In this document: positions 1 to 8,101 of the stretch, one piece after another
How positions within the stretch are numbered: position 1 is the first letter of the stretch
Layout: every line of letters begins with the position of its first letter
Assembly: GCF_001426995.1 (NCBI RefSeq)
Contig: NZ_LMFY01000001.1
Location: 556,961-620,960, forward strand
DNA length: 64,000 bases
From: Microbacterium sp. Root553
Lineage (GTDB): Bacteria > Actinomycetota > Actinomycetes > Actinomycetales > Microbacteriaceae
Reading direction: 5' to 3'
Notes under the pieces: generated by a model
Told to the model about the DNA's origin: nothing
Databases searched by the model: none
The model's input: the letters and a program-made list of their open reading frames with translations, nothing else
Translations under genes and position numbers: made by a program

Positions 1-366
1 GATCTCGGGGTCGCCGGCGAGCGAGGAACGCACACCGGTGAACGAGCGCACGGGACGCAGGTTGACGTACTGATCGAACTCGCGCCGGATGGGGATGAGC
101 ATGCCCCACAGGGTCTCGACATCGGAGACGTCGGGATGACCGACGGCGCCGAGGAAGACTGCATCCGTCTGGGCCATGGTCTCGAGGGCGTCCACCGGCA
201 TCATTCGACCGTGGGTGCGGAAGTAGTCGCTGCCCCAGGGCTGGATGCGCCAATCGAGGTGGATGCCGTGGTCGTTCGTCGCGGCGTCGAGCACGTCCAT
301 GGCCACCGGCATCACTTCCAGGCCGATACCGTCGCCGGCCAGTACCGAGATCGCGTGCACACTCAT
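1..366 (-). CDS. Tartrate dehydrogenase/D-malate dehydrogenase-like (5' part, truncated by window edge)
   Basis: The leftward frame from ATG at 366 runs off the window after 122 codons. It begins with the dinucleotide-binding opening of the isocitrate/isopropylmalate dehydrogenase family (SVLAGDGIGLEVMPVAMDVL) and continues with FLGAVGHPD and LWGMLIPIRREFDQYVNLRP, which are typical of the tartrate/D-malate decarboxylating branch (TTUC-like). These enzymes oxidise a 2-hydroxy diacid with NAD, and the exact substrate cannot be told from this fragment. A strong GAGGAG Shine-Dalgarno lies 6-11 nt before the ATG. The gene is divergent from the aminotransferase/aldehyde dehydrogenase pair, so one catabolic regulon under the nearby GntR protein is plausible. 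The catalytic Lys/Tyr and metal-binding Asp residues lie outside the window. Confidence 0.85.
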   Translation of the reverse strand, partial: MSVHAISVLAGDGIGLEVMPVAMDVLDAATNDHGIHLDWRIQPWGSDYFRTHGRMMPVDALETMAQTDAVFLGAVGHPDVSDVETLWGMLIPIRREFDQYVNLRPVRSFTGVRSSLAGDPEI

Positions 367-379
367 GTCGTCCTCCTCG

Positions 380-476
380 AGTCAATATTGCAGAATGTCA
401 ACAATCTACAACAATGCCGAGAATGCTGGCCATTACTCCGGGTCTCATCGTAGTATTGCCCTACAATTGCTGTCGC
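380..476. promoter_or_regulatory. Divergent promoter/operator region with GntR-like half sites
   Basis: This is an AT-rich island between two divergent catabolic genes. It contains the palindrome CAATATTG at 383-390, the direct repeat CAACAAT at 399-405 and 409-415, and a TACAAT -10-like box at 462-467 reading towards the aminotransferase. Repeated TTGT/ACAA-type elements are usual operator material for GntR-family regulators, and a GntR/FCD gene lies just downstream of the operon. The operator assignment is inference. Confidence 0.45.
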
Positions 477-526
477 GGCGTGGATGTCCTCCTGCCCACC
501 GCCGACGGCCGAGACGAAGGAGAACC

Positions 527-1810
527 ATGACTCACGCGAACGACTCCGGCACAGCGCTGTGGAGCGCGCAGGCGCACATGCCGTCCGTCCTCGGCCGACA
601 GATCGTCATCGAACGCGGCGAGGGCAACTACGTCTTCACGGCTGACGGGCGACGCCTGTTCGACGGCACCGCCGGACTCTGGCACGCCAACATCGGCCAC
701 GGCCGCGCCGAGATGGCCGAGGTCGCGGCCGAGCAGATGAAGAAGCTCGAGACCTACCATGTGTTCGGGCGCTATCTCAACGATCGCGCCGTCGAACTCG
801 CCGAGAAGGTCGCGACACTCGCCCCTGTGGCCGACTCGAAGATCATCCTCAACAGCGGCGGCTCCGACTCCATCGACGTCGCGCTCAAGCTCGCCCGCCG
901 CTACTGGCAGGTGCAGGGCCGACCGGAGAAGACGATGATCCTCAGTCGCGATCTCGCGTATCACGGCCTCCATGCCTACGGCACGAGCGTCGCGGGCCTC
1001 GACTTCAACCGCGAGGGGTACGGCAGCGAGTCACTCGTGCCCGAGACGGCGCGATTCGACACCCACGACATCGAGCGCGTGCGTTCCACGGTCGCCGAGA
1101 TCGGCCCCGACCGCATCGCCGCCATCATCGCCGAGCCGGTGCAGGGCACCGGCGGCGTGATCGCGCCGTCCGCTGGATACCTCGAGGGCCTGCAGCAGCT
1201 CGCGGACGAGCACGACATCCTCCTGATCCTCGACGAGGTCATCACCGGGTTCGGTCGCACCGGTCACTGGTTCGCCGCGCAGCGCTATGGCCTGCGTCCG
1301 CACATCGTGGCAGTCGCCAAGGGAATCTCCTCCGGCTACTCAGCGGTGGGCGGCATCATCGTCGCCCCCGAGGTGTGGGAGCCGTTCTACCGCACCGGTG
1401 CGCCGATCTACCGCCACGGTACGACCTATTCGGGGCACGCGACGTCGGCTGCTCTGGCACTCAAGAACATCGAGATCATCGAGCGCGAGGGGCTGCTCGC
1501 CGACGTGCAGCGCCTCGAAGGCGTGCTCTCGGCCGAGTTCGCGACCCTGGGCGCGGATCCGCGCATCGAGGAGACCCGCGTGGCCGGTCTGTTGGGCGGC
1601 CTTCAGCTGCGGCCGGAGTTCTCGGCGGAACAGGTCACCGACCGCATGGTCGACGACGGCTGGATCGCGCGCCCGCTGCGGGGGAACGTCGTACAGATCA
1701 GCCCGCCTTTCACCACCACCGACGACGAGCTGCGCGGCATCGTGGCAGCCACCGTCACCGCGCTCGATGCCGTCGAAGCGGCTGCTCCGGCGCGGGAGTC
1801 GGTCCGATGA
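527..1810 (+). CDS. Class III (PLP-dependent) aminotransferase
   Basis: A 427-residue fold-type I, class III aminotransferase (the omega-amino acid/GABA/ornithine aminotransferase group). It moves an amino group from a primary amine or amino acid to pyruvate or 2-oxoglutarate. Visible features are the PLP phosphate-binding region (LNSGGSDSIDVALKLAR), the conserved Asp before the lysine (LILDEVITGFGRTG) and the Schiff-base lysine at about residue 265 (VAVAKGISSGYSAVGG). The ATG at 527 is preceded by AAGGAG at 5-8 nt spacing; a longer frame reaching back to 245 has no such site. The stop overlaps the next ATG (ATGA), so the aldehyde dehydrogenase is translationally coupled. Together they probably deaminate an omega-amino compound and oxidise the resulting semialdehyde. 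Confidence 0.9.
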   Translation: MTHANDSGTALWSAQAHMPSVLGRQIVIERGEGNYVFTADGRRLFDGTAGLWHANIGHGRAEMAEVAAEQMKKLETYHVFGRYLNDRAVELAEKVATLAPVADSKIILNSGGSDSIDVALKLARRYWQVQGRPEKTMILSRDLAYHGLHAYGTSVAGLDFNREGYGSESLVPETARFDTHDIERVRSTVAEIGPDRIAAIIAEPVQGTGGVIAPSAGYLEGLQQLADEHDILLILDEVITGFGRTGHWFAAQRYGLRPHIVAVAKGISSGYSAVGGIIVAPEVWEPFYRTGAPIYRHGTTYSGHATSAALALKNIEIIEREGLLADVQRLEGVLSAEFATLGADPRIEETRVAGLLGGLQLRPEFSAEQVTDRMVDDGWIARPLRGNVVQISPPFTTTDDELRGIVAATVTALDAVEAAAPARESVR

Positions 1811-3297
1811 TCGTGCGCGAGATCGTGCGCGATGTCGAGTCGCCGCTGTCCGAGAGCGCGGATGCCGCGGTCGCCAGCATCACGCTGGATCGTCAGGGCA
1901 GCGCGACCAACGCGATCTTCGAGGTACGCGACCCCGCCAGCGAGCGTGTCATCGCGACGCCACCCGACCACTCGGTCGACGACGGACTGGCCGCGCTCGC
2001 GCGAGCCGACCGCGCCGGCAGGGCCTGGGCTCGCGAAACGGCGCGGCGCCGCTCGGACGTGCTGCACCACGCCTACGACCTGCTCATCGAGCAGAAGGAC
2101 CGACTGGCCCGCATCATCACTCGCGAGATGGGCAAACCGCTCGCCGAGGCCTACGGCGAGGTGCAGTACGCCTCGGACTATGTGCGCTGGTACGCCGAGG
2201 AGGCGCTGCGCCCCGCCGGCAACTTCCGCGAGAACCCTGTGGGCGGCTCGACCATCCTCACCAGCCGCGCCCCCATCGGCACGGCGCTGCTGATCACGCC
2301 GTGGAACTTCCCGATGGCGATGGCGACGCGCAAGATCGCTCCGGCGATCGCGGTCGGCTGTGGCGCGGTCGTCAAACCGGCCGAGCTGACCCCGCTGACA
2401 ACGCTCGCCGTGGCCGAGATCTTCGTGCGCGCGGGGGTACCGGAAGACCTCATCCAGATCGTCACGACCACCCGCGCCGCAGACCTCAGCTCTGCGCTCA
2501 TGGCAGATCCCCGCATCCGCAAGGTGTCTTTCACCGGCTCGACAGGCGTGGGCAGCATCCTGCTCGGGCAGGCAGCGCAGCACGTCATCAAGACGTCGAT
2601 GGAGCTCGGCGGAAACGCACCGCTGCTCGTGTTCGACGACGCCGACCTCGAACGCGCGGTCGAGGGCGCCGTCGTCGCGAAACTGCGCAACGGCGGCCAG
2701 TCGTGCGTCGCGGCCAACCGCATCCTCGTGCAGTCCGGCATCGCCGACGCATTCGTCGAGGGCTTCACCGAGCGGATGAGCCGGGTCGTGCTCGGCAACG
2801 GTCTCGGCGAGGGCGTCACGCTCGGGCCGGTGATCGACGACCGCGCCGTGCGCAAGTTCTCCTCCCTCGTGGACGATGCCGTCGCGCACGGTGCCGAGCT
2901 GCGCCTCGGCGGCTCCGCCCCAGACGGCGCGGGCCACTTCTTCGAGGCGACGGTGCTCGACCGCGTGCCCGAGGCCTCCGAGATCGCGCTGACCGAGATC
3001 TTCGGGCCGATCGCCGCGATCTCCCGCTTCGACACCGAGGCAGAAGCCCTGGAACGGGCGAACAGCACGCCGTTCGGCCTCGCTAGCTACGTGTTCACAG
3101 AGAACATCGACCGGGCGTTCGACGTCGCGGATCGCCTCGACGCGGGCATGGTCGGCATCAACCAGGGCATCGTCTCGAACGTCGCAGCACCCTTCGGCGG
3201 CGTCAAGGCATCGGGCCTCGGCCGCGAGGGCAGCGGCGAAGGCCTCGAGGAATACCAGGAGATCCGCTTCTACAACCTCGCCAGACGGGCGCGGTAG
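1807..3297 (+). CDS. NAD(P)-dependent aldehyde dehydrogenase, succinate-semialdehyde dehydrogenase type
   Basis: A 496-residue member of the ALDH superfamily, resembling GabD-type semialdehyde dehydrogenases. The protein carries the PWNFP motif of the coenzyme site, FTGSTGVG, the catalytic glutamate in MELGGNAPLLVFDDADL (about residue 265) and the nucleophilic cysteine in NGGQSC (about residue 300), and it closes with PFGGVKASGLGREG. The start overlaps the aminotransferase stop by four bases, so the pair is one operon. Expected role: oxidation of the semialdehyde left after transamination to the matching acid. The natural substrate (succinic, malonic or another semialdehyde) cannot be fixed from sequence. 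Confidence 0.92.
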   Translation: MIVREIVRDVESPLSESADAAVASITLDRQGSATNAIFEVRDPASERVIATPPDHSVDDGLAALARADRAGRAWARETARRRSDVLHHAYDLLIEQKDRLARIITREMGKPLAEAYGEVQYASDYVRWYAEEALRPAGNFRENPVGGSTILTSRAPIGTALLITPWNFPMAMATRKIAPAIAVGCGAVVKPAELTPLTTLAVAEIFVRAGVPEDLIQIVTTTRAADLSSALMADPRIRKVSFTGSTGVGSILLGQAAQHVIKTSMELGGNAPLLVFDDADLERAVEGAVVAKLRNGGQSCVAANRILVQSGIADAFVEGFTERMSRVVLGNGLGEGVTLGPVIDDRAVRKFSSLVDDAVAHGAELRLGGSAPDGAGHFFEATVLDRVPEASEIALTEIFGPIAAISRFDTEAEALERANSTPFGLASYVFTENIDRAFDVADRLDAGMVGINQGIVSNVAAPFGGVKASGLGREGSGEGLEEYQEIRFYNLARRAR

Positions 3298-3300
3298 CCG

Positions 3301-4011
3301 TCAGGACTGCTGCAGGATCTGTCGGATGCGCTCGTGGTTCTCCCGCAGGTGATCCAGGAGCGCGATGCGTGCAGCATCCACGTCTTCGGCGACGGCCGTG
3401 TCGAGCAGCAGGCGATGCTGCGCGATGACGGCGTCGTCGGCGTGAGCCGGCTCGTCGTCGGCGTGCGACTGGATGAGCAGGTAGTACCCCATCTCGGTGG
3501 CCACCTGCCGGAAGAAGGCACTGATCCTGGCACTGCCGAGCCGGGCGACGAGCGTGGAGTGGAAGGCCATGTCGGCGGCGACGATGTCGCGCGGCTGGCC
3601 GTCGCGCGCCGCGGCGACCAGATCGTCGAACGCATGCTCGAGATCGGCGACCTGCTCCGGTGACGGCGGGGTCATGACCGCGAGTGTCTCGAGATGCACG
3701 CGCGTGCGGTACAGATCGTCGAGCTCGTCGATGGTGGGGGTCGCGACGACGGCCCCGCGGTGCATCTCGTAGTGCACCAGACGTCCCTGCTCGAGCAGCC
3801 GGATCCCCTCTCGCACCGAGTTGCGCGAGAGACCGAGGCTCTGCGACAGAGCGCTCTCGCGCAGCCGTTCGCCCGGTCGCAGGGTGCCGTCGAGGACAAG
3901 GGCGGTGAGCAGGTCAGCGACCTGCTCCGCGGCGCTCGTGCGCTGCAGACTCAAGGCGGCGAGCGCGCTGCCCTCGGCAGCTCCGGGTCGCGCATCCTGT
4001 CCAGTGCTCAC
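3301..4011 (-). CDS. GntR-family transcriptional regulator with FCD domain
   Basis: A 236-residue regulator with an N-terminal winged helix-turn-helix (about residues 20-88, core LRESALSQSLGLSRNSVREGI) and a C-terminal all-helical FCD ligand-binding domain with the usual Asp/His metal-ligand pattern (ADMAFHSTL, QHRLLL, DHLRENHERI). FCD regulators generally repress carboxylate or amino-acid catabolism and are released by the substrate. It lies tail to tail with the aldehyde dehydrogenase (3 bp apart), so it probably controls that operon. I chose the GTG at 4011; an in-frame ATG at 4053 would add 14 residues of atypical sequence and come within 36 bp of the divergent MFS gene. Confidence 0.9.
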   Translation of the reverse strand: MSTGQDARPGAAEGSALAALSLQRTSAAEQVADLLTALVLDGTLRPGERLRESALSQSLGLSRNSVREGIRLLEQGRLVHYEMHRGAVVATPTIDELDDLYRTRVHLETLAVMTPPSPEQVADLEHAFDDLVAAARDGQPRDIVAADMAFHSTLVARLGSARISAFFRQVATEMGYYLLIQSHADDEPAHADDAVIAQHRLLLDTAVAEDVDAARIALLDHLRENHERIRQILQQS

Positions 4012-4062
4012 CGCTGCACGGTACCACCAGTGTGACGTCTGTTTCGGAAGCATCTTGCTTAC

Positions 4063-4078
4063 TTGCGCATGTGCGCAA
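4063..4078. promoter_or_regulatory. Palindromic operator candidate upstream of the MFS-ArsR operon
   Basis: TTGCGCA-TG-TGCGCAA is a perfect 7+7 inverted repeat around 2 bp, ending 10 bp before the MFS start codon. ArsR-family repressors bind palindromes over their own promoters, and the second gene of this operon is an ArsR protein. The link is inference. Confidence 0.5.
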
Positions 4079-4088
4079 ATAATGAAGT

Positions 4089-5348
4089 ATGTTCACCGCG
4101 CTCCGCCACCGGGCCTTCCGAGGCCTCTTCGCCGCACACATCGTCGCGCTGCTGGGAACCGGCCTCTCCACGATCGCGATCGGCTTCCTCGTGGTCGATG
4201 TCGCAGGCGGAGACGCCGCAGCGGTCCTGGGCACGCTCCTCGCGATCAAGATGTTCACGTTCCTGCTGGTCGGGCCGCTCGCTCCCGCGATCGCCCGCCG
4301 CATCGGCACCAAGCGACTCCTCGTGCTCACCGACATCACGAGGGTCCTGATCGCCGTGAGCCTCCCCTTCGTCGACGACATCGCGGTCGCCTACGTGCTG
4401 ATCTTCCTGCTCCAGGGATCGTCGGCGCTCTTCACCCCGACCTTCCAGGCGACGATCCCGAGGGTCGTCACCGACGAGCGCGAGTACACCGGAGCCCTCG
4501 CCCTCAGCCGCCTCGCCTACGACCTCGAGGCGCTGGTCTCGCCCTCGATCGCTGCCGCGATCCTCGTGTTCGCGCCGTCGGCGATTCTCTTCCTCGGAAC
4601 CGGTGCCGGGTTCCTCGGTTCCGCTCTTCTCATCCTGTCCGTCGCACTTCCGAACGCCGCACCGGTGGAAGGAGGCTCGGTGCGCACGGAGATCACCCGA
4701 GGGACACGCCTGATGGTGACCGTCGCCCCACTGCGCGGCGTGCTGACGCTGCACCTCGCCCTCGCTGCGGTCGGTGCCATCGCGATGGTCCTGACGGTGC
4801 CGCTCGTCGTCGGCGAACTGGACGGAACCGACGCACAGGCCGCAGGCCTTCTCGCAGCCTTCGGGGCCGGGTCGCTGGCGTCCGCGGCCCTCATGCCCAG
4901 CATCCTGAAAAGCATCCCGCCTCGGTCCTACATGCTGACCGGGATGCTCGTCTTCGCTACCGCGATGCTGTTCGTGTGGCCGGTCCTCGCCGCGGAGCCT
5001 GGCCAGACGGCGCTCCCCTGGCTCTCCGTGATCTGGTTCTTCTCCGGAGCGGGGAACTCGGCGGTGCTGGCTCCGATGGGACGGGTCTACCGCGATTCGG
5101 TGCCGGATCAGGATCTCCCGCATGTGTTCGCAGCGCAGTTCTCGCTGGCACACGGCTGGTGGCTGCTGAGCTATCCGATCGCCGGATGGGGTGCGACGAT
5201 CCTCGGATTCGGACCGATCACGATGATCCTCGCCGTCACCGCCCTCCTGACGCTGCTGCTCGCCATGTGCCTCTGGAGACCCGTTTCCGAGGCGGTGGGG
5301 TCTTCATCGGGCACAATGGAGACACGAGGAGAGGGTGACCATGGGTAA
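4089..5348 (+). CDS. MFS transporter, drug/siderophore exporter type
   Basis: A 419-residue integral membrane protein with 12 predicted hydrophobic segments and an N-terminus typical of the EntS-like MFS_3 group (FRALFAAH-like opening, then short loops rich in Gly and Ala). It probably expels a small toxic compound or siderophore. Its last codons overlap the start of an ArsR-family repressor, the usual arrangement for an inducible efflux pump with its own sensor. It is divergent from the GntR gene, and a palindrome lies directly in front. Substrate unknown. Confidence 0.85.
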   Translation: MFTALRHRAFRGLFAAHIVALLGTGLSTIAIGFLVVDVAGGDAAAVLGTLLAIKMFTFLLVGPLAPAIARRIGTKRLLVLTDITRVLIAVSLPFVDDIAVAYVLIFLLQGSSALFTPTFQATIPRVVTDEREYTGALALSRLAYDLEALVSPSIAAAILVFAPSAILFLGTGAGFLGSALLILSVALPNAAPVEGGSVRTEITRGTRLMVTVAPLRGVLTLHLALAAVGAIAMVLTVPLVVGELDGTDAQAAGLLAAFGAGSLASAALMPSILKSIPPRSYMLTGMLVFATAMLFVWPVLAAEPGQTALPWLSVIWFFSGAGNSAVLAPMGRVYRDSVPDQDLPHVFAAQFSLAHGWWLLSYPIAGWGATILGFGPITMILAVTALLTLLLAMCLWRPVSEAVGSSSGTMETRGEGDHG

Positions 5349-5691
5349 GCCCAGCACGACGCCGGCGGAGCGGCAGCCCACCGAAGCCGAGATCGACCGC
5401 GCGGCATCCGTCCTTCACCTGCTCTCTGACCGCACCCGGCTCCGCATCATCTCGCTGCTCCGCGCCGACACGGAGCTGGCCGTCGGCGAGATCGCGACGC
5501 GACTCGACCGGCCGTTGCCCGCAGTCTCCCAGCACCTTGCAAAGCTGAAGAGCGGCAACCTCGTCACTGCCAGACGAGACGGCACCTCCATCCGGTATCG
5601 AGTGGTCGGCGAGCATGTCTCCCTCCTGGTGGAGAACCTGTTGCAGCACGCGGAACACGAGCTTTTCGCCGACCCGCCGCATCATCGCTGA
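5341..5691 (+). CDS. ArsR-family winged-helix repressor
   Basis: A 116-residue ArsR/SmtB-type regulator. The core wHTH is clear: FHLLSDRTRLRIISLL, then ELAVGEIATRLDRPLPAVSQHLAKLKSGNLVTARRDGTSIRYRV. The classic CVC metal motif of ArsR/CadC is absent. The tail is rich in His and acidic residues (QHAEHELFADPPHHR), which could bind a metal such as Ni, Co or Zn, but a non-metal ligand is equally possible. The ATG at 5341 sits 8 nt after AGGAG, while the alternative GTG at 5335 is too close to it. It overlaps the MFS gene by 8 bp and most likely represses this operon. Confidence 0.92.
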   Translation: MGKPSTTPAERQPTEAEIDRAASVLHLLSDRTRLRIISLLRADTELAVGEIATRLDRPLPAVSQHLAKLKSGNLVTARRDGTSIRYRVVGEHVSLLVENLLQHAEHELFADPPHHR

Positions 5692-5809
5692 GCGCGATCA
5701 GGCCGGCCCGCCCGAAGGCGTCTCGCCCACGCGCGCCAGGGGCCCCCGGAGCTGATTCCTCTCGCCGGCCGACGAAGGGCTGACCGGGCCTGAGAAAGAG
5801 CGAGCGGAC

Positions 5810-6274
5810 CTACGGCGTCCGCACCGACGACCGCCCGGGCGCCGCCTCGCGGACGCGGAACCACATGGTGAGCTCCATCAGCGCCCGGCCGATCATGTCG
5901 TGGTCGCCGATGCGGAGGTCGTCGAAGGAGTCTCGGTAGCCGGCGAGCATCTCCGGCTCGGCAGCGACCAGCGGTCGGTACCCCATAGTCCACTGATCGA
6001 AGCGTCGCTCGTGCAGCGGCTCTTCGAGGAGCACGCGGACGTCGTTGTGACGCGGGTCCCCTGCGATGTCGGCCATGAGCGCCTCGACGTCGGCGCGCGC
6101 GCCTTCGAGGATCTGGATGAACTCGCGCTCGCGGTAGAGCAGCATCCCGGTGATGTTCCGCTCGGCGTTCCTCGCGCGGCTCACGGCGAGGAGGGCAGCC
6201 AGCTCGTCGTCGTCGAAGGGGCGGGTCGCGGTGCTGCTGTAGACGAGCGAGACGAGCGAGCTGTGCGGGGCCAT
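5810..6274 (-). CDS. BLUF-domain blue-light sensor
   Basis: A 154-residue stand-alone BLUF (sensor of blue light using FAD) protein. The flavin-interacting residues are all visible: Tyr12 (LVYSS), Asn36 (RARNAERNITG), Gln54 (FIQILEG), and Trp95/Met97 in FDQWTMGY. There is no attached cyclase, EAL or other output domain, only about 45 C-terminal residues (two helices in most BLUF proteins). The output is therefore probably a protein partner. The ATG overlaps the stop of the upstream 84-residue gene by one base (TGATG), so the two are translationally coupled and may form a sensor/partner pair. The first standard start giving an intact domain is ATG 6274. Confidence 0.93.
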   Translation of the reverse strand: MAPHSSLVSLVYSSTATRPFDDDELAALLAVSRARNAERNITGMLLYREREFIQILEGARADVEALMADIAGDPRHNDVRVLLEEPLHERRFDQWTMGYRPLVAAEPEMLAGYRDSFDDLRIGDHDMIGRALMELTMWFRVREAAPGRSSVRTP

Positions 6275-6528
6275 CAGAGGATCACTCCCGGGGTCTCGAC
6301 CTCGCCGGCGGGAACGGTCACCGCGCCGATCTCCGTCACCGCGGCCATCGCGCGGTGGTGGTCGGGGAAGTCGCCGACGGCGCGCGACGCCGCGTCGAAC
6401 GCCCGCCATGCCCCGTCATCCTGCCGGTCGACGTACCCGAGGAAGGATCCGTCCTGACTGCCGACGTAGAAGCCGTCGGCCACGCTCGCCCACAGGGGGC
6501 GAGAGGTGGCCCGCTCAGGATCGCTCAT
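6274..6528 (-). CDS. Small hypothetical protein coupled to the BLUF sensor
   Basis: 84 residues, no named family recognised. The body reads LWASVADGFYVGSQDGSFLGYVDR then a variable loop and a helix (HHRAMAAVTE), suggesting a small beta-sheet domain. A second gene at 17031-17327 has the same layout (TWKQADTDVHVATRAGEFAGFVE, then SLDDARDALDG), so these are paralogues. Transcription is probably leaderless: TACGCT at 6535-6540 is exactly 6 nt before the ATG. It is the first gene of a two-gene operon with the BLUF protein, which argues for a role with the light sensor. Confidence 0.7.
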   Translation of the reverse strand: MSDPERATSRPLWASVADGFYVGSQDGSFLGYVDRQDDGAWRAFDAASRAVGDFPDHHRAMAAVTEIGAVTVPAGEVETPGVIL

Positions 6529-6534
6529 ACCTTC

Positions 6535-6540
6535 AGCGTA
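6535..6540 (-). promoter_or_regulatory. -10 box (TACGCT) for leaderless BLUF operon
   Basis: TACGCT on the minus strand, 6 nt before ATG 6528, with no Shine-Dalgarno in between. Confidence 0.6.
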
Positions 6541-6638
6541 CCTGCGCCCGCACCCTCCGGCTCGGATCATCCCGCAGACGGATGCCGATACCTCCGCCGC
6601 CCGATGCCGGACCGTCGCCGGGTGGCGATGCTGAGGAG

Positions 6639-7076
6639 ATGAACACACGGACCACCCTCTTCGTCCCCGCTCTGATCGCCGTGGGCCTGCTGTCCCTGAC
6701 CGGATGCTCCGCCGTCGACAGCATCGTCCACAAGCAGTCCACGTCGAGGTTCGACGACGTCGAGGCGTTCCGCGCCGGCGCCGACCTCGATGCGAGCTGG
6801 GTGCCCGCCGATGCCACCGCGATCACCGAACGCACGTCCACCATCGAGAAGGCGCCGGACGCCGTCATCCTGCTCACGAGCTCGTCATCGCTGTCCGACG
6901 AGTGCACAGAGGTCGAGCGTTCTTCCGCCCCCTCGTGGGTCCTGGACGATGCACCTGACCCCTACAAGGCGAAGACGGTCTTCGTCTGCGGCGACTGGGG
7001 CGTGATTCCCACGGACGACGGCTGGTTCGGCTGGACCCCGAACTCGGATGAGGAGCGCGCCTCCGCCGCGGGATGA
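6639..7076 (+). CDS. Hypothetical lipoprotein
   Basis: 145 residues. The N-terminus is a lipoprotein signal peptide with lipobox LTGC at about residues 22-25. The mature part has no recognised domain. It contains two further cysteines (SDECTEVE and FVCGDWG) that could form a disulfide outside the membrane, and it ends in an acidic Trp-rich tail (DDGWFGWTPNSDEE). It is probably anchored to the outer face of the cytoplasmic membrane. The gene stands alone, divergent from the BLUF operon. The ATG directly follows GAGGAG with no spacer, which would make that site inefficient, so the start is reasonable rather than certain. Confidence 0.65.
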   Translation: MNTRTTLFVPALIAVGLLSLTGCSAVDSIVHKQSTSRFDDVEAFRAGADLDASWVPADATAITERTSTIEKAPDAVILLTSSSSLSDECTEVERSSAPSWVLDDAPDPYKAKTVFVCGDWGVIPTDDGWFGWTPNSDEERASAAG

Positions 7077-7126
7077 GTCGTGCAGAAACCTTGGCAATCA
7101 TCAGCGATTTCCAGGGCTTCGGTGCG

Positions 7127-7132
7127 TACAAT
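7127..7132 (+). promoter_or_regulatory. -10 box (TACAAT) for leaderless GntR gene
   Basis: TACAAT is 6 nt before the ATG at 7139, and no ribosome-binding site lies between them. Confidence 0.65.
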
Positions 7133-7138
7133 TGCACT

Positions 7139-7762
7139 ATGGGACCTGAATCACCTGTTGTGCCTGGGGCGCAACACAACCTCGGCGCCGAGGAGCTCTT
7201 CCGCCGGCTCGCCACCTCGATCGCCGACGGCACGTATGCACCGGGCGCGAAGCTGAGCGACAAGGCGATCGCCGAGGACCTCGGCGTGACGCGCACCCCT
7301 GTTCGCGAGGCCGTCCAGCGCCTCGCGCGCGCGGGACTCATGGAGGTGCACGCGAATCGCTATTCGATGGTCACCGACATCACCGACGAGCGCTCGCGCA
7401 TCACTCGCGAGTTCGCCGCGTCGCAGGGTGGCGAGATCATCCGCGAAGCCGCGCTCGCGCTCTCCGAGCAGGACCTCGTCATCGCCTGCGAGCTGATCCA
7501 CGACGCGATCGAGTCCGTCGAGTCCGGAAAGGGCTGGATCGAGACGCACGTCGAGCTGTTCGAGTTCCTCACCGACCGCGCGCTCAATGACCTCTACCGG
7601 CTGATGCTGAGCGACTTCTGGTACCTGGTCTTCCGCGACCTCTACCTCGGCGAGCCCAGGGTGAACACGAGGGAGTCGCTCGAGGAGCTCGAGTCGGCGA
7701 TGCGGGCCCGCAGCGCGAACGCCGGCGTGCGCGCCGTGCAGCAGATGCTCCGACTCAAGTAG
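7139..7762 (+). CDS. GntR-family transcriptional regulator
   Basis: A 207-residue regulator with an N-terminal winged helix (residues about 15-80: EELFRRLATSIADGTYAPGAKLSDKAIAEDLGVTRTPVREAVQRL) and an alpha-helical C-terminal domain of FCD-like size but without the clear His ligands seen in the other GntR protein of this window. It probably responds to an organic acid or amino acid. An upstream GTG/ATG extension (from 7073) is possible, but ATG 7139 lies 6 nt after a good -10 box, the standard leaderless spacing here. It precedes an AEC-type permease by 340 bp on the same strand, which it may control. Confidence 0.82.
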   Translation: MGPESPVVPGAQHNLGAEELFRRLATSIADGTYAPGAKLSDKAIAEDLGVTRTPVREAVQRLARAGLMEVHANRYSMVTDITDERSRITREFAASQGGEIIREAALALSEQDLVIACELIHDAIESVESGKGWIETHVELFEFLTDRALNDLYRLMLSDFWYLVFRDLYLGEPRVNTRESLEELESAMRARSANAGVRAVQQMLRLK

Positions 7763-7763
7763 C

Positions 7764-7811
7764 CGATCGCCGCGGAAGATCGCCGCTGCGGAAGATCGTC
7801 GCCGCGGAAGA
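7764..7811 (+). repeat. Three degenerate 16-bp tandem repeats
   Basis: Three consecutive units of GATCGYCGC(NGC)GGAA directly after the GntR stop, the first lacking three bases. They sit in the 339-bp spacer 7763-8101, which otherwise holds a hairpin (7820-7852) and the promoter of the AEC gene. Confidence 0.6.
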
Positions 7812-7819
7812 GATTGGTT

Positions 7820-7852
7820 CCGGTCCTCCCGCGCCCGAACGGGGAGGACCGG
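7820..7852 (+). terminator. GC-rich hairpin terminator after GntR gene
   Basis: A perfect 11-bp stem (CCGGTCCTCCC with its complement) around an 11-nt loop. There is no T-run, so it would be an L-shaped GC hairpin terminator as is common in actinobacteria. Confidence 0.6.
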
Positions 7853-8089
7853 AGCAGTCGATGAGAAGGTCCGCATGCGCACCCACCCCCGATGGGCGCT
7901 CGAGACCGAGAGAAATCGAGGGCACCGTCTGGTTCGACCGACGCAGAGCGGCAGAGCCGGCTCGTCGTGGTATCAGCGTAAGACGGAAGGCTCGCGGACA
8001 CTCATTTTCGTCCGTCCGTTGACGCGGGGTGACAGTGACTGCTATGCGCGGGAGAAGCGGTCGTGGCGGCAACCGGATCGCACCACGGT

Positions 8090-8095
8090 TACGCT
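8090..8095 (+). promoter_or_regulatory. -10 box (TACGCT) for leaderless AEC gene
   Basis: TACGCT lies 6 nt before ATG 8102. Confidence 0.55.
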
Positions 8096-8101
8096 CGGAG
8101 A

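Noticed and set aside
7091..7096. TTGGCA as -35 of the GntR gene
   Set aside because: It is 30 bp from the -10 box, too far for a sigma-70-type promoter.
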